DNA of 62,058 nucleotides from Alteribacillus iranensis. GTDB lineage: Bacteria; Bacillota; Bacilli; Bacillales; Marinococcaceae. The stretch spans positions 1 through 62,058 of the forward strand of contig NZ_FONT01000009.1 in assembly GCF_900113025.1 (NCBI RefSeq). Direction: 5' to 3'. The notes below the pieces were generated by a model. That model did no database searches, had not been told where the DNA came from, and saw only the letters and a list, made by a program, of their open reading frames with translations. The position numbers and the translations under genes were made by a program. This document shows positions 16,762 through 27,766 of this stretch, in pieces; within the stretch, counting starts at the first letter, position 1, and every line of letters starts with the position of its first letter.

Positions 16762-18051
16762 TTATTTTATAAAGCCTTTATAGCTTCTCTTAATTAACTG
16801 GCTTTCTATCTGTTTCATGGTATCAAGAGCAACACCAACAACGATGAGTAAACCAGTTCCGCCAATTTGGATCGTTTGAGGGAGACCCATCTGTGTTGTG
16901 AAAAAAACAGGTATGATCGAAATAACAGTAAGGAAAAGCGCCCCAACGAAAGTTAAACGATAGAGGATTCTTCGAATATAAATCTCCGTTGTTTTTCCAG
17001 GGCGAATGCCCGGAATATATCCGCCTTGCTTTTTTAAGTTATCTGCCATTTGTTCCGGATTAACCTGTACAAATGTGTAGAAGTAGGTAAATCCGATAAT
17101 CAAAGCAGCGTATACAATCATACCAACCGTCTGGGTGTAATCAAAATTTTGAATAACCCATCTAGCAACAGGTTGATCTTCTCCAACAAAACCAGCCACC
17201 GTGGGCGGAAAAATAAAGAGAGATAAGGCAAAAATTACTGGTATAACACCAGCTGAATTAACTTTTAAAGGTAAATGAGTGGACTGTCCACCTACCGGAC
17301 TGCGACCGACAAGTCGTTTTGCGTACTGAATTGGCACTTTGCGCAGTGCCTGCTGTACAAAAATGACGCCAACGATAATTGCGAGCACAGCAACAGCAAG
17401 TAACAGAACCGTTACAATTCCCATAAAGAGCTGATCTGCATCCTCAATTTGAGTCGCATAAATCTGGTTAAGTCCATTCGGAATTCCAGCTGCAATACCT
17501 GCGAATATAAGAATAGAAATACCATTTCCAACCCCATTGGCTGTAATTTGTTCACCGAGCCACATTAAGAATGCCGTACCAGCGGTCATCACTAGAGCAA
17601 TAAACATGTATTTTGGAATACTTGGATCTGGAATGAGGCCAGGGAATAGGTTATTGAAGCCAATGGACATTCCTAAACCCTGAACAAAAGCAAGAATGAC
17701 GGTAAAATACCGTGTAAACTGTGCAAGCTTACGACGTCCCGCCTCTCCTTGCTTCGCCCATTCTGTAAACTTAGGAACGACATCCATTCTGAGCAATTGC
17801 ACAACGATTGAAGCTGTGATGTAGGGCATAACACCCATTGCAAAGATGGAGTAATTCGAAAGCGCTCCTCCTCCGAACGTGTTGAGAAATCCAAATGCAT
17901 TAGCCTGATCTTGAAAATTCAAGACGTCACGGTTAGAGCCAGGAACCGGAATAAAGCTCCCGATTCGAAAGATTACTAACATCAATAGAGTGAATAAGAT
18001 TTTTGTTCTTAAATCACTCACACGAAAAATGTTGAGGATAGAGCGGAACAT
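16762..18051 (-). CDS. secY: Protein translocase subunit SecY
   Basis: The protein has 429 residues and ten predicted membrane helices and forms the protein-conducting channel with SecE and SecG. Family blocks visible include the N-terminal RIGSFIPVPG, GVMPYITASIVVQLL, the plug and TM2b region, and cytoplasmic loops with KRLVGRSPVGGQSTHLPLK and NLKKQGGYIPGIRPGK. The start codon overlaps the rplO stop (TAATG), giving translational coupling. RNA from the spc section carries secY with adk and map downstream. Confidence 0.99.
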   Translation of the reverse strand: MFRSILNIFRVSDLRTKILFTLLMLVIFRIGSFIPVPGSNRDVLNFQDQANAFGFLNTFGGGALSNYSIFAMGVMPYITASIVVQLLRMDVVPKFTEWAKQGEAGRRKLAQFTRYFTVILAFVQGLGMSIGFNNLFPGLIPDPSIPKYMFIALVMTAGTAFLMWLGEQITANGVGNGISILIFAGIAAGIPNGLNQIYATQIEDADQLFMGIVTVLLLAVAVLAIIVGVIFVQQALRKVPIQYAKRLVGRSPVGGQSTHLPLKVNSAGVIPVIFALSLFIFPPTVAGFVGEDQPVARWVIQNFDYTQTVGMIVYAALIIGFTYFYTFVQVNPEQMADNLKKQGGYIPGIRPGKTTEIYIRRILYRLTFVGALFLTVISIIPVFFTTQMGLPQTIQIGGTGLLIVVGVALDTMKQIESQLIKRSYKGFIK

Positions 18052-18491
18052 TAGATCACCTCAGTTTTTCCTCCAGCCGCTTCAATCGTTTGAACCGCGG
18101 AAGCAGAGAACTTGTTCGCTTTAACGGTAAGTTCCTTATTAAGAGAACCGTTTCCTAGAATCTTCACGCCGTCTTTACGTTTGCTGATCACGCCTTCTTT
18201 CAAAAGAAGCTCTGGCGTAACTTCCGCTCCTGCATCAAAACGGTTTAACGTTTCAACGTTCACGACAGCAAATTCTTTACGTGCCGGATTTGTAAAACCT
18301 CGTTTCGGAAGGCGTTTGTAAATTGGATTCTGTCCACCTTCGAAACCAGGACGAACACCACCGCCTGACCGTGCCTTTTGTCCTTTATGGCCGCGACCTG
18401 ATGTTTTACCGTTTCCTGAAGCTGGTCCGCGTCCAACACGGTTGCGCTCTTTTACAGATCCTTTATTAGGTTTTAATTCATGGAGCTTCAT
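18051..18491 (-). CDS. rplO: 50S ribosomal protein L15
   Basis: The protein has 146 residues: [20 protein letters not shown], Gly-rich [23 protein letters not shown] and LPKRGFTN. L15 is an assembly-organising 50S protein. The ATG at 18491 has a GGAGGTGG site; an in-frame codon 18 bp upstream would place the start before this site and is rejected. Confidence 0.98.
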   Translation of the reverse strand: MKLHELKPNKGSVKERNRVGRGPASGNGKTSGRGHKGQKARSGGGVRPGFEGGQNPIYKRLPKRGFTNPARKEFAVVNVETLNRFDAGAEVTPELLLKEGVISKRKDGVKILGNGSLNKELTVKANKFSASAVQTIEAAGGKTEVI

Positions 18492-18521
18492 ATTGCCACC
18501 TCCTATCACATCGATGTCTTG

Positions 18522-18710
18522 TTACGCATCAATTTCTTTAACAGTTAATAGATGAGAAACTTTATTAATCATTCCCCGAATAGCTGGAGTATCTTCTTTA
18601 ACCACACTATGATTCACTTTCCGGAGACCAAGCGTTCTAACAGTAACTCTTTGGTCTTCCGGGCGACCAATAAGACTGCGTGTGAGGGTGATTTCTACTT
18701 TGTTCGCCAT
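18522..18710 (-). CDS. rpmD: 50S ribosomal protein L30
   Basis: This 62-residue bacterial short-form L30 has [27 protein letters not shown] and the [13 protein letters not shown] end. It sits between rpsE and rplO with normal short spacings. L30 binds 5S/23S rRNA contacts in the central protuberance region. Confidence 0.98.
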   Translation of the reverse strand: MANKVEITLTRSLIGRPEDQRVTVRTLGLRKVNHSVVKEDTPAIRGMINKVSHLLTVKEIDA

Positions 18711-18723
18711 CTCATATCCCTCC

Positions 18724-19224
18724 TTATCCTAACAATTCTTCAACGCTCTTACCACGTAATCTAGCAACTTCTTCAGCTGTTTTCAGCTCAGTAAGTCCTT
18801 GAAGAGTAGCGCGAATCATGTTAATAGGGTTGTTCGAACCATGGGACTTGGAGAGGATATCATTAATTCCCGCGAGTTCAAGAACCGCACGAACTGGTCC
18901 GCCTGCAATTACCCCGGTACCTTCAGCTGCTGGCTTCAACAATACTTTTCCTGCTCCATACTTTCCAACGATCTCGTGTGGAATAGTCGTTCCTACACGT
19001 GGTACTTCAACCATGTTTTTCTTCCCATTTTCTACTGCTTTACGAATTGCTTCTGGTACTTCCAGTGCTTTCCCTATGCCTAAACCGACGTGACCGTTAG
19101 AGTCACCTACTACAACAATAGCTGCGAAGCGAAAGCGGCGTCCACCTTTCACTACTTTAGCCACCCGGTTGATAGCAACTACTCTTTCTTCTACATCAAG
19201 CTTGCTAGCATCGATAGGTTGCAT
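18724..19224 (-). CDS. rpsE: 30S ribosomal protein S5
   Basis: The protein has 166 residues: an N-terminal dsRBD-like half ([37 protein letters not shown]) and a C-terminal half with [20 protein letters not shown]5 helps translation accuracy and mRNA unwinding at the entry channel. The spectinomycin loop (VVKGGRR) is wild-type in appearance. Confidence 0.99.
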   Translation of the reverse strand: MQPIDASKLDVEERVVAINRVAKVVKGGRRFRFAAIVVVGDSNGHVGLGIGKALEVPEAIRKAVENGKKNMVEVPRVGTTIPHEIVGKYGAGKVLLKPAAEGTGVIAGGPVRAVLELAGINDILSKSHGSNNPINMIRATLQGLTELKTAEEVARLRGKSVEELLG

Positions 19225-19243
19225 TCTTTTCCCTCCTTACGTC

Positions 19244-19612
19244 TTAAAAATTTAATCCATTTTCACGAGCTGCATCTGCTAAAGCTTTTACTCTTCCGTG
19301 GTATACAAATCCACCGCGATCAAACACTGCGGAAGTATGACCTTTTTCAGAAGCACGCTTAGCAATGAGTTCACCGACTTTAGCTGCTGCTTCTACGTTA
19401 CCCCCGTGATCAACATTCACATCTTTATCTAATGTGGAAGCAGAAACGATTGTTTCTCCTTTTTCGTCATCAATTAATTGAGCATAGATGTGTTTGCTAG
19501 AACGAAATACACTCAAACGTGGGCGCTCTGTTGTTCCTTTTACCGTTTGCCGGATACTTAGATGACGCTTTTTACGCTTAAGGTATTTAGACTTTGTAGA
19601 ATTAGTGGCCAT
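19244..19612 (-). CDS. rplR: 50S ribosomal protein L18
   Basis: The protein has 122 residues, with a basic N-terminus ([15 protein letters not shown]), [18 protein letters not shown] and [24 protein letters not shown]18 binds 5S rRNA with L5. The spacing and AAAGGAGG site are ordinary. Confidence 0.99.
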   Translation of the reverse strand: MATNSTKSKYLKRKKRHLSIRQTVKGTTERPRLSVFRSSKHIYAQLIDDEKGETIVSASTLDKDVNVDHGGNVEAAAKVGELIAKRASEKGHTSAVFDRGGFVYHGRVKALADAARENGLNF

Positions 19613-19646
19613 GAAACGCTCCTCCTTTCGTAACCGTTACCTAGTG

Positions 19647-20183
19647 TTACTTACCGGTCTTACCTACTTTACGGCGAATATATTCATTTTCGTAGCGAAT
19701 TCCTTTACCTTTATAAGGTTCAGGAGTACGAACAGCACGAATGTTAGACGCAGTAGCACCGACAAGTTCTTTATTAATGCCTTTTACCACCACTTTGGTG
19801 TTGGAAGGAACGTCGATTTCAATACCGTCTTGTGGTTCGATTTCGACTGGGTGAGAATACCCAACGTTCAGGACAAGTTTGTTTCCAGACTTGGATGCGC
19901 GATAACCAACACCAACAAGTTCCAAGGATTTTTCAAACCCTTTCGTTACGCCTTCAATCATGTTGTTCACAATACTTCTTGTTGTACCGTGAAGAGAACG
20001 ATGCTCTTTATGATCGGATGGGCGTTCGAAAGTGATTTCACTTTCACCGAGGTTTACTTTAATGGTTGGATGAAGATCTCTCTCCAACTCACCTTTTGGA
20101 CCTTTCACTGTAACAGTATTGCCGTCCATTGTAACAGTTACATCTTTTGGAATTTCAATAGGTTTTAAACCAATACGGGACAT
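19647..20183 (-). CDS. rplF: 50S ribosomal protein L6
   Basis: The protein has 178 residues: [17 protein letters not shown], two repeated alpha/beta domains, and the conserved ELVGVGYRA and [16 protein letters not shown] blocks. L6 lies near the factor-binding site. ATG at 20183 is used rather than a codon 24 bp upstream because it starts the conserved region and follows AATGGAGGTG. Confidence 0.99.
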   Translation of the reverse strand: MSRIGLKPIEIPKDVTVTMDGNTVTVKGPKGELERDLHPTIKVNLGESEITFERPSDHKEHRSLHGTTRSIVNNMIEGVTKGFEKSLELVGVGYRASKSGNKLVLNVGYSHPVEIEPQDGIEIDVPSNTKVVVKGINKELVGATASNIRAVRTPEPYKGKGIRYENEYIRRKVGKTGK

Positions 20184-20213
20184 TCGTTTGCACCTCCATT
20201 CTTGCACGTAAAA

Positions 20214-20612
20214 TTACCAAATGTAAGCGAGTACCTCGCCGCCAACTTGTTGTTTCCGTGCTTCTTTATCCGTCATGACACCCTTTGATGTCGATATAAT
20301 TGCAATACCAAGTCCACCTAATACACGTGGAAGTTCATCTGCTTTTGCGTAGACACGCAGGCCAGGCTTACTAATGCGCTTTAGGCCAGTAATGACACGC
20401 TCATTGTCAACTCCGTATTTAAGGAAGATACGGAGAATACCTTGTTTATTATCTTCAATGCTTTCTACATCACGAATGAATCCTTCTCTCTTCAAAATCT
20501 CTGCAACTTCTTTTTTGAGATTAGAAGCAGGAAGTTCTAATTTCTCGTGACGTACAGTGTTCGCGTTACGAATACGAGTCAGCATATCTGCAATTGGATC
20601 AGTCACGACCAT
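20214..20612 (-). CDS. rpsH: 30S ribosomal protein S8
   Basis: The protein has 132 residues: [38 protein letters not shown] and [14 protein letters not shown] with the GGEVLAYIW end. S8 is a primary 16S binder of the central domain. In E. coli it is the feedback repressor of the spc operon; whether that applies here is not visible. Confidence 0.99.
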   Translation of the reverse strand: MVVTDPIADMLTRIRNANTVRHEKLELPASNLKKEVAEILKREGFIRDVESIEDNKQGILRIFLKYGVDNERVITGLKRISKPGLRVYAKADELPRVLGGLGIAIISTSKGVMTDKEARKQQVGGEVLAYIW

Positions 20613-20641
20613 GTTGATTTACCTCCTTCCCTCAATCAGGG

Positions 20642-20851
<210 letters not shown>

Positions 20852-21391
20852 TTATTTTTGAAATGGCATTCCCATTTGAGACAACAATTCATGTGCCTCT
20901 TCATCGTTCTCTGCAGTCGTCACAATAACGATGTCCATGCCTCGTACTTTGTCAACTTTGTCATACTCAATTTCTGGGAAAATTAATTGTTCTTTAACTC
21001 CAAGCGTATAGTTTCCACGACCATCAAAAGCCTTGTTAGAAACACCGCGGAAGTCACGAACACGTGGTAGAGAAACATGAATTAATTTCTCAAGGAAATC
21101 ATACATGCGATCGCCACGAAGCGTAACTTTAGCACCGATAGGCATGCCTTCACGCAGCTTAAATCCTGCAATAGATTTCTTAGCTTTCGTAATCAAAGGC
21201 TTTTGTCCACTAATCTCAGCTAGTTCTTCCACCGCTTTATCAAGTGCTTTCGGGTTTTGAACCGCATCTCCTACACCCATGTTAATAACGACTTTCTCAA
21301 GCTTGGGTACTCCCATTACAGAATCGTAATCAAATTTATTGTGTAAATGAGGGACTATATCGTTTTTATATTTCTCTTTTAAAGCGTTCAT
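20852..21391 (-). CDS. rplE: 50S ribosomal protein L5
   Basis: The protein has 179 residues, with [60 protein letters not shown] and the [13 protein letters not shown] end. L5 binds 5S rRNA and contacts P-site tRNA. An AAAGGAGG site precedes the ATG. Confidence 0.99.
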   Translation of the reverse strand: MNALKEKYKNDIVPHLHNKFDYDSVMGVPKLEKVVINMGVGDAVQNPKALDKAVEELAEISGQKPLITKAKKSIAGFKLREGMPIGAKVTLRGDRMYDFLEKLIHVSLPRVRDFRGVSNKAFDGRGNYTLGVKEQLIFPEIEYDKVDKVRGMDIVIVTTAENDEEAHELLSQMGMPFQK

Positions 21392-21418
21392 TAAGTTGAC
21401 CTCCTTTCCTCACCTGTC

Positions 21419-21745
21419 TTACTTATCAAGAGGTTCGCCAGATTTTTTAGCGATGCGCACCTTTTTGCCGTCCTCAAATTTAAAACCTACTCGGGTAGGT
21501 TCCCCACTTTTCGGATCGAGAGGCATAACGTTTGATACGTGAATGGGTGCCTCTTGATTTAGAATTCCACCTTGTGGATTCTCTTGGGATGGCTTAGCAT
21601 GTTTCTTCACAATATTTACCCCTTCTACCAAAACACGCTCTTGGCTTGGGTAAGCTTGAAGAATAACGCCTTCTTTGCCTTTATCCTTACCAGTAATAAC
21701 TTTCACTTTATCTCCTGTTTTTACGTGGAGCTTTGGTTGAGACAT
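21419..21745 (-). CDS. rplX: 50S ribosomal protein L24
   Basis: The protein has 108 residues, with a KOW motif ([20 protein letters not shown]) and [21 protein letters not shown]24 starts 50S assembly at the tunnel exit. Two ATGs stand in tandem; the second (21745) is used, 7 nt from GGAGG. Confidence 0.98.
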   Translation of the reverse strand: MSQPKLHVKTGDKVKVITGKDKGKEGVILQAYPSQERVLVEGVNIVKKHAKPSQENPQGGILNQEAPIHVSNVMPLDPKSGEPTRVGFKFEDGKKVRIAKKSGEPLDK

Positions 21746-21782
21746 CATCGCACCTCCTTAGTCATACATGACCGTTATATTA

Positions 21783-22151
21783 TTAAAGTACTTCTGGAGC
21801 TAGTGAAACAATCTTCATGTATTGTCCTTCACGTAATTCCCTAGCTACAGGTCCGAAAATACGAGTGCCTCGCGGACTTTTATCATCCCGTACAATAACA
21901 GCCGCGTTTTCGTCAAAACGGATGTAAGAACCGTCCGGACGGCGGGAACCGCTTTTAGAACGAACAATCACCGCTCTAACGACTTCACCTTTCTTAACAA
22001 CGCCACCTGGTGTTGCTTCTTTTACAGAACAGACGATCATGTCGCCGATATTTGCAGTTTTCTTGCCAGAGCCGCCTAATACTTTGATGCATTGTACTTC
22101 ACGTGCACCAGAGTTGTCAGCTACTTTAAGTCGACTTTCCTGTTGGATCAT
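21783..22151 (-). CDS. rplN: 50S ribosomal protein L14
   Basis: The protein has 122 residues, with [54 protein letters not shown] and [11 protein letters not shown]. It is highly conserved; L14 forms intersubunit bridges and binds RsfS. It sits in the normal slot between rpsQ and rplX. Confidence 0.99.
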   Translation of the reverse strand: MIQQESRLKVADNSGAREVQCIKVLGGSGKKTANIGDMIVCSVKEATPGGVVKKGEVVRAVIVRSKSGSRRPDGSYIRFDENAAVIVRDDKSPRGTRIFGPVARELREGQYMKIVSLAPEVL

Positions 22152-22185
22152 AGCTCTTCAACCTCCCTTCCCAAGAGAAAGATAG

Positions 22186-22449
22186 TTAGATGATTACAGC
22201 TTCTTCTACAATTTCGATGAGACGGAAGCGTTTATCTTTGGATAGCGGGCGAGTTTCCATAATTTTTACGATATCGCCTTTTTTCGCTTTATTCTCTTCA
22301 TCATGTGCTTTTAGTTTCTTTGAGTATCGTACTCTTTTTCCATAAAGAGCGTCTGTTTTATAGGTCTCAACAACGACAGTGATCGTTTTATCCATCTTGT
22401 CGGATACCACACGTCCTGTGTAAACCTTACGCTGGTTGCGTTCAGCCAT
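22186..22449 (-). CDS. rpsQ: 30S ribosomal protein S17
   Basis: The 87-residue OB-fold protein has [37 protein letters not shown] and [20 protein letters not shown]17 is a primary binder of the 16S 5' domain. The start at 22449 is placed by GGAGG about 8 nt upstream; an upstream in-frame ATG would lie before that site. Confidence 0.98.
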   Translation of the reverse strand: MAERNQRKVYTGRVVSDKMDKTITVVVETYKTDALYGKRVRYSKKLKAHDEENKAKKGDIVKIMETRPLSKDKRFRLIEIVEEAVII

Positions 22450-22472
22450 AGTCTCTGAACCTCCTCCCAAAT

Positions 22473-22676
22473 CTAAGCTTTGTTAATCCCGAGTTCACGT
22501 TCACGTAAAACAGTTTTGGCACGGGCAATATCCTTGCGGACGTTGCGAATGCGGGCAGGATTATCTAATTGACCAGTAGCAAGCTGAAAACGCAAGTTAA
22601 AAAGTTCTTCTTTTAATGTTTTCGCTTGCTCTTCGATTTCAGCTGTGGTCAGATTTCTAAGTTCATTAGCTTTCAT
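22473..22676 (-). CDS. rpmC: 50S ribosomal protein L29
   Basis: This 67-residue two-helix protein begins [19 protein letters not shown], with [17 protein letters not shown] and [20 protein letters not shown]29 borders the exit tunnel and helps dock SRP and trigger factor. Its start overlaps the end of rplP by 11 bp. Confidence 0.98.
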   Translation of the reverse strand: MKANELRNLTTAEIEEQAKTLKEELFNLRFQLATGQLDNPARIRNVRKDIARAKTVLRERELGINKA

Positions 22677-23100
22677 TTGCCTCACCACCCACTTCTTCAC
22701 GTTTTACAAACTTCGTTTTGATTGGAAGCTTGTGTGACGCGAGTCTAAGTGCTTCCCTAGCTACCTCTTCAGAAACACCTGCAATTTCAAACATAATTTT
22801 CCCTGGTTTCACAACAGCTACCCAGCCTTCAGGCGCACCTTTACCGGAACCCATACGTACTTCAAGAGGTTTAGCAGTGTAAGGTTTGTCTGGAAAGATC
22901 TTAATCCAAACTTTACCGCCACGCTTCATATAACGAGTCATTGCTATACGAGCTGCTTCAATTTGTCTGTTAGTGATCCAGGACGGTTCAACAGCCTGTA
23001 AACCATACTCACCAAATGATACTTCTGTACCGCCTTTCGCACGGCCTTTCATGCGACCACGATGTTCACGGCGAAACTTTACACGTTTTGGCATCAACAT
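22666..23100 (-). CDS. rplP: 50S ribosomal protein L16
   Basis: The 144-residue protein begins [20 protein letters not shown], with [37 protein letters not shown] and [14 protein letters not shown]16 helps place A-site tRNA. The start is 2 bp from the rpsC stop. Confidence 0.99.
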   Translation of the reverse strand: MLMPKRVKFRREHRGRMKGRAKGGTEVSFGEYGLQAVEPSWITNRQIEAARIAMTRYMKRGGKVWIKIFPDKPYTAKPLEVRMGSGKGAPEGWVAVVKPGKIMFEIAGVSEEVAREALRLASHKLPIKTKFVKREEVGGEANES

Positions 23101-23102
23101 AA

Positions 23103-23762
23103 CTATTCTCCTCCTTCCTCGTTATTCGAACCTTTCGCAGGAAGGACTTCTCCACGGTAAACCCAAACTTTCACACCAAGCTTCCCGTACGTTGTATCTG
23201 CTTCTGCTGTACCATAGTCGATATCAGCACGCAAGGTGTGTAGTGGAACAGTTCCTTCATTATAGCTTTCATTACGAGCGATATCCGCACCGCCTAAACG
23301 ACCGGAAACTTCTGTTTTAATACCTTTTGCGCCAGCACGCATAGTACGTTGAATGGACTGTTTCATTGCACGGCGGAAAGAAACACGATTTTCCAATTGA
23401 CGAGCAATGTTATCAGCCACTAAACGAGCATCTAAATCAGCTTGTTTCACTTCAGAAATGTTGATATGCACTCGTTTTCCTGTCAAGTTGTTTAGTGCTT
23501 TACGCAACGCTTCTACTTCTGAACCACCTTTACCGATAACCATACCAGGCTTCGCAGTGTGGATAGTAATGTTTACACGCTTCGCTGCGCGTTCGATTTC
23601 TATTCTGGCTACAGAAGCATCTTTAAGACGCTTTTCAATATACTCACGAATTTTTACGTCTTCGTGAAGTAAATCAGCATAATCTTTTTCCGCGTACCAT
23701 TTTGAATCCCAATCGCGGATAACACCAACTCTAAGACCTAAAGGATGTACTTTTTGACCCAC
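23103..23762 (-). CDS. rpsC: 30S ribosomal protein S3
   Basis: The protein has 219 residues. The N-terminal half carries a KH domain with [12 protein letters not shown] (about 82-93); the C-terminal half has [12 protein letters not shown] and [21 protein letters not shown]3 lines the mRNA entry channel and has helicase activity there. It is 3 bp from rplV and 2 bp from rplP. Confidence 0.99.
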   Translation of the reverse strand: MGQKVHPLGLRVGVIRDWDSKWYAEKDYADLLHEDVKIREYIEKRLKDASVARIEIERAAKRVNITIHTAKPGMVIGKGGSEVEALRKALNNLTGKRVHINISEVKQADLDARLVADNIARQLENRVSFRRAMKQSIQRTMRAGAKGIKTEVSGRLGGADIARNESYNEGTVPLHTLRADIDYGTAEADTTYGKLGVKVWVYRGEVLPAKGSNNEEGGE

Positions 23763-23765
23763 GCA

Positions 23766-24107
23766 TTATCCCTCCTTCTTTTCTGATACCACAACAGTGA
23801 TGTGGCTTGTACGTTTATTAATACGTGTTGCACGACCCATTGCCCGCGGACGGAAACGTTTCAGTGTAATTCCTTCATCAACGAATGCCTCACTGATGTA
23901 TAGGTTTTCTGGTTCCATTTCGTAGTTGTGTTCCGCGTTAGCTACGGCAGAATAAATAACTTTCTCGATAATCGGTGAAGCTGCACGCTGCGTATTTTTC
24001 AAAATAGCAACTGCCTCACCAATGTCTTTGCCCCGAATGAGGTCAATGACTAACCGCGCCTTACGAGGGGCAATACGTACTTGTTTAGCTACTGCTTTAG
24101 CTTGCAT
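23766..24107 (-). CDS. rplV: 50S ribosomal protein L22
   Basis: The protein has 113 residues: [43 protein letters not shown], and the tunnel-lining beta-hairpin with [20 protein letters not shown]. The macrolide-sensitive loop looks intact. It lies in the normal slot between rpsS and rpsC. Confidence 0.99.
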   Translation of the reverse strand: MQAKAVAKQVRIAPRKARLVIDLIRGKDIGEAVAILKNTQRAASPIIEKVIYSAVANAEHNYEMEPENLYISEAFVDEGITLKRFRPRAMGRATRINKRTSHITVVVSEKKEG

Positions 24108-24127
24108 GTAGAGAACCTCCCCTCTAT

Positions 24128-24406
24128 TTACCGTTTCGTTTTCTTATCGTCGTTCTTGTGACCTCTAAAAGTTCTAGAAGGTGCGAATTCACCTAGTTTA
24201 TGGCCTACCATATCTTCTGAAATGTATACAGGTACGTGTTTTCTACCATCATAAACTGCGATAGTGTGCCCGATAAAATCAGGGAAGATAGTGGAACGGC
24301 GTGACCATGTTTTGATAACTTTTTTATCGTCATTCTCATTTAAGCTTTCCACTTTTTTCATCAAGTGGTCATCTACAAAAGGTCCTTTTTTCAAACTACG
24401 AGCCAT
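24128..24406 (-). CDS. rpsS: 30S ribosomal protein S19
   Basis: The protein has 92 residues: [60 protein letters not shown] and [10 protein letters not shown]19 is in the 30S head, contacting tRNA and helix 38. ATG at 24406 begins the conserved sequence and follows GGGAGG. Confidence 0.99.
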   Translation of the reverse strand: MARSLKKGPFVDDHLMKKVESLNENDDKKVIKTWSRRSTIFPDFIGHTIAVYDGRKHVPVYISEDMVGHKLGEFAPSRTFRGHKNDDKKTKR

Positions 24407-24462
24407 GAGAAAGCCTCCCTTCATGATTGCCATGCGGCTCCTAAGAACCGCAGATCAACCAG

Positions 24463-25299
24463 TTACTTTTTACGACGGCGACGTCTGACAATGTATTTGT
24501 CTGTGTCTTTATTCTTCTTACGAGTCTTATATCCAACAGTAGGCATACCCCAAGGAGAAACTGGAGAAACGCGACCGATTGGTGCGCGACCTTCACCACC
24601 ACCATGTGGGTGATCGCTTGGGTTCATCGCAGAACCACGAACAGTTGGGCGCTTTCCAAGCCAGCGAGAACGTCCAGCTTTACCTACATTAATAAGTTCA
24701 TGTTCTACATTACCTACTTGACCTACAGTTGCACGGCAAGTTGCCAAGATCAAGCGTGTTTCACCTGAGCGCAGACGAACAAGAACATATTTTCCTTCTT
24801 TACCAAGCACTTGGGCTTCCGCTCCTGCAGAACGTACAAGCTGAGCACCGCGGCCTGGTTTCAATTCTATATTATGAACGATAGTACCTACAGGAATGTT
24901 CGTTAACGGCAAAGCGTTACCTGGTTTAATATCAGCATCAGGGCCTGATACAACGGTTTGCCCTACCTTCATCCCTTTAGTAGCTAAGATATACCGTTTC
25001 TCACCATCTTGATAGTGAATAAGAGCGATGTTTGCAGAACGGTTTGGATCGTATTCAATCGTAGCAACACGTCCTGGTACGCCATCTTTATCACGCTTGA
25101 AGTCAATTACACGATATTGACGCTTATGACCTCCGCCTTGGTGACGCATGGTAATACGACCTTGGTTGTTACGACCGGCTTTTTTATTTAATGGACGCAG
25201 CAACGTCTTTTCAGGTTTGTCAGTTGTGATTTCTTCATACGTTTGACTAGACATATGGCGTTCGCCATTAGATGTCGGCTTATGCTTCTTAATAGGCAT
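24463..25299 (-). CDS. rplB: 50S ribosomal protein L2
   Basis: The protein has 278 residues: [19 protein letters not shown]-like [33 protein letters not shown]-like blocks, and the universal [13 protein letters not shown] loop containing the His near residue 230. L2 is needed for subunit association and peptidyl transfer geometry. Confidence 0.99.
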   Translation of the reverse strand: MPIKKHKPTSNGERHMSSQTYEEITTDKPEKTLLRPLNKKAGRNNQGRITMRHQGGGHKRQYRVIDFKRDKDGVPGRVATIEYDPNRSANIALIHYQDGEKRYILATKGMKVGQTVVSGPDADIKPGNALPLTNIPVGTIVHNIELKPGRGAQLVRSAGAEAQVLGKEGKYVLVRLRSGETRLILATCRATVGQVGNVEHELINVGKAGRSRWLGKRPTVRGSAMNPSDHPHGGGEGRAPIGRVSPVSPWGMPTVGYKTRKKNKDTDKYIVRRRRRKK

Positions 25300-25326
25300 T
25301 GTGTTTTCCCTCCTTCACTTGTTGGT

Positions 25327-25614
25327 TTAAACGCCTTCGAAAAATTCAAGTTCCTTACTGTCAGCAGTAAGGGTTACGATAGCTTTTTTACGATTTGGCT
25401 TGTAACCATGATAACGCCCAAAACGACGGAATTTCCCTTTTTTGTTGAGTGTGTTTACTTTAGAAACTTTCACTTCAAAAATTTCTTCGATTGCCTGCTT
25501 AATTTGTGTTTTGTTCGCTTTCACGTCAACTTCAAACGTGTATTTTTTTCCATCCATGAGATCAGCAGAACGTTCAGTTATAACGGGGCGCTTAATCACA
25601 TCACGTGCGTTCAT
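25327..25614 (-). CDS. rplW: 50S ribosomal protein L23
   Basis: The protein has 95 residues: [42 protein letters not shown] and the GRFRRFGR-like loop ([21 protein letters not shown]). L23 is the docking site for trigger factor and SRP at the tunnel exit. Its start overlaps the rplD stop by 1 bp. Confidence 0.99.
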   Translation of the reverse strand: MNARDVIKRPVITERSADLMDGKKYTFEVDVKANKTQIKQAIEEIFEVKVSKVNTLNKKGKFRRFGRYHGYKPNRKKAIVTLTADSKELEFFEGV

Positions 25615-26237
25615 TATGCGAGCACCTCCTCTACCTTCTCCACTGCCTCTTTAGTGATAATAAGCTTATCGTGTTTCATGATTTCTAACACGGATGCTCT
25701 ATCGGCAGTAGTATAGGTTACTCCTGGTATATTACGTGCAGAAAGTGCAACTTCTTGATTGTAATCAGCTGTGATAATCAAAGCTGTATTATCCGCAGAA
25801 AGACCGGAAAGAATATTTACCATTTCTTTTGTCTTTGGCTGTTCAAGTTGCAAATTGTCTACTACTACTGCGTTATCCTCTTTCACCTTTTGAGAATAAG
25901 CAGATTTAATTGCTAGACGGCGTACTTTTTTAGGGAGTCTGTATCCATATTGACGAGGAGTCGGTCCGAAAACAACTCCACCTCCAACCCATTGAGGAGA
26001 ACGAATAGAGCCGTGACGTGCACGCCCAGTTCCTTTTTGTCGCCATGGTTTACGTCCGCCGCCGTTTCTAGCCGAGCGGTTTTTCACTTGGTGAGTACCT
26101 TGGCGGTAAGAAGCCTGCTGTGCTATTACCGCACTGTGCAGTACATGTTCATTTGGTTCAATGCCAAAAACGGTATCTTGTAAATCAATATCGCCAACTT
26201 TAGAGCCGGTCTGGTTTAATAACGCTACTTTAGGCAT
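25614..26237 (-). CDS. rplD: 50S ribosomal protein L4
   Basis: The protein has 207 residues: [35 protein letters not shown], the tunnel loop [20 protein letters not shown], and [15 protein letters not shown]4 lines the exit tunnel; in E. coli it represses the S10 operon, but no equivalent structure was identified here. Confidence 0.99.
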   Translation of the reverse strand: MPKVALLNQTGSKVGDIDLQDTVFGIEPNEHVLHSAVIAQQASYRQGTHQVKNRSARNGGGRKPWRQKGTGRARHGSIRSPQWVGGGVVFGPTPRQYGYRLPKKVRRLAIKSAYSQKVKEDNAVVVDNLQLEQPKTKEMVNILSGLSADNTALIITADYNQEVALSARNIPGVTYTTADRASVLEIMKHDKLIITKEAVEKVEEVLA

Positions 26238-26262
26238 GTTGGAGCCTCCTTTCCTTTAACCT

Positions 26263-26898
26263 TTATTTCGCTGTGTTTTTAACAGCGCTGTTTATAGTTA
26301 CAACACTTTTCTTAGCTCCAGGAACATTCCCTTTAACGATGAGCAGATTACGTTCCGGATCCACTTTCACAATCTCTAAATTTTGTACAGTAACCGTTTT
26401 ACCACCCATGCGTCCAGGTAACTTTTTACCTTTAAGAACGTGACTAGGGTCAACCGGTCCCATTGCACCAGGACGACGATGATATCTGGAACCGTGGCTC
26501 ATTGGCCCACGAGATTGGTTATGGCGCTTAATGGCACCTTGGAAACCTTTCCCTTTTGAAGTCCCTGTAATATCTACAACGTCTCCTTCTGCAAATGAAT
26601 CAACTTTGACTTCTTGACCAACTTCATATTCTCCGCTTTCCGCACCGCGGATTTCAACGACGTAGCGCTTGGGCTTGGCATCAGCCTTTGAAGCATGCCC
26701 TTTTTCTGGTTTATTAGCACGTGATTCCTTCTTGTCAAGGAAACCAAGCTGAATAGCATCATACCCATCAGATTCTGATGTTTTTGTTTGAAGAACTACA
26801 TTCGGCTCAGCTTCGATGACTGTGACCGGAAGCAATTCACCATTTTCATTAAACAATTGGGTCATGCCTATTTTTCTTCCCAAGATTCCTTTGGCCAT
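26263..26898 (-). CDS. rplC: 50S ribosomal protein L3
   Basis: The protein has 211 residues: [41 protein letters not shown]-type block, and the [32 protein letters not shown] loop that reaches toward the peptidyl transferase centre. It is a primary 23S binder. It follows rpsJ by 48 bp. Confidence 0.99.
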   Translation of the reverse strand: MAKGILGRKIGMTQLFNENGELLPVTVIEAEPNVVLQTKTSESDGYDAIQLGFLDKKESRANKPEKGHASKADAKPKRYVVEIRGAESGEYEVGQEVKVDSFAEGDVVDITGTSKGKGFQGAIKRHNQSRGPMSHGSRYHRRPGAMGPVDPSHVLKGKKLPGRMGGKTVTVQNLEIVKVDPERNLLIVKGNVPGAKKSVVTINSAVKNTAK

Positions 26899-26946
26899 CA
26901 GTCACACCTCCTGAATATATTTTAATAATTTATTTTCATTTCTTCA

Positions 26947-27357
<411 letters not shown>

Positions 27358-27434
27358 TCATCGCCTCACTCACGACATCTCCAACCACATGAAAAATGAT
27401 GTAATCGGTGAAGTGTCGTGATTACACCTTTACT

Positions 27435-27463
27435 ATTATAAGGATTGAGGCGAGCAATTGCAA
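27435..27463 (-). promoter_or_regulatory. Sigma-A promoter of the S10-spc-alpha superoperon
   Basis: On the reverse strand TTGCAA (27458-27463), 17 bp and a perfect TATAAT (27435-27440) lie about 180 bp upstream of rpsJ. It drives about 15 kb of genes down to rplQ. The 263 bp between it and the tuf terminator (27464-27726) contain no convincing gene. Confidence 0.85.
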
Positions 27464-27726
27464 GGATCTTTTTAAAAAAAATAAGCTTTTCCAAGGGTTG
27501 GCACCATTTTGTTCTATTTACTGAGAAGTAAAAGAGTGCCTTCGATAACCAAGAAGAATGATGTCACTTTCGCCATAAACCACCCTGAAGATCGTGGGTA
27601 AATATAATGAACATCCAAGCAACCAGGCTTTCGTGCTAGACACGATGTTACAAAAACGCAAAGCGCTCGCCAATCGGCAACAGTAAGCATCCACAAGTGA
27701 ATAGCTTATTCAATTCGCTAAACAAC
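27464..27726. other. Gap between tuf terminator and S10 promoter
   Basis: The stretch is non-coding by eye. Together with the promoter and leader it makes a 511-bp gene-free interval between tuf and rpsJ. It holds an A/T tract (27470-27482) upstream of the -35, which could act as an UP element, and no recognisable gene, repeat or RNA motif. Confidence 0.5.
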
Positions 27727-27752
27727 AAAACCCCGTCAAGCGACGGGGTTTC
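27727..27752 (-). terminator. Intrinsic terminator after tuf
   Basis: The reverse strand reads AAACCCCGTC, tetraloop GCTT, GACGGGGTTT, then TTG. It lies 15 bp after the tuf stop codon and separates the str operon from the S10 operon. Confidence 0.93.
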
Positions 27753-27766
27753 TTATAGATGATTAA

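Noticed and set aside
19605-20168. 187-codon plus-strand reading frame opposite rplF/rplR
   Set aside because: It has Phe/Asn-rich, low-complexity composition typical of the antisense of ribosomal genes, and it fully overlaps rplF, a certain gene.
25243-25716. 157-codon plus-strand reading frame opposite rplW and rplD
   Set aside because: It is antisense to two certain ribosomal genes, with no ribosome-binding site and biased, hydrophobic composition.
27514-27696. 60-codon minus-strand frame in the tuf-rpsJ gap
   Set aside because: No ribosome-binding site, no recognisable motif and Trp/Cys-rich composition unlike neighbours.
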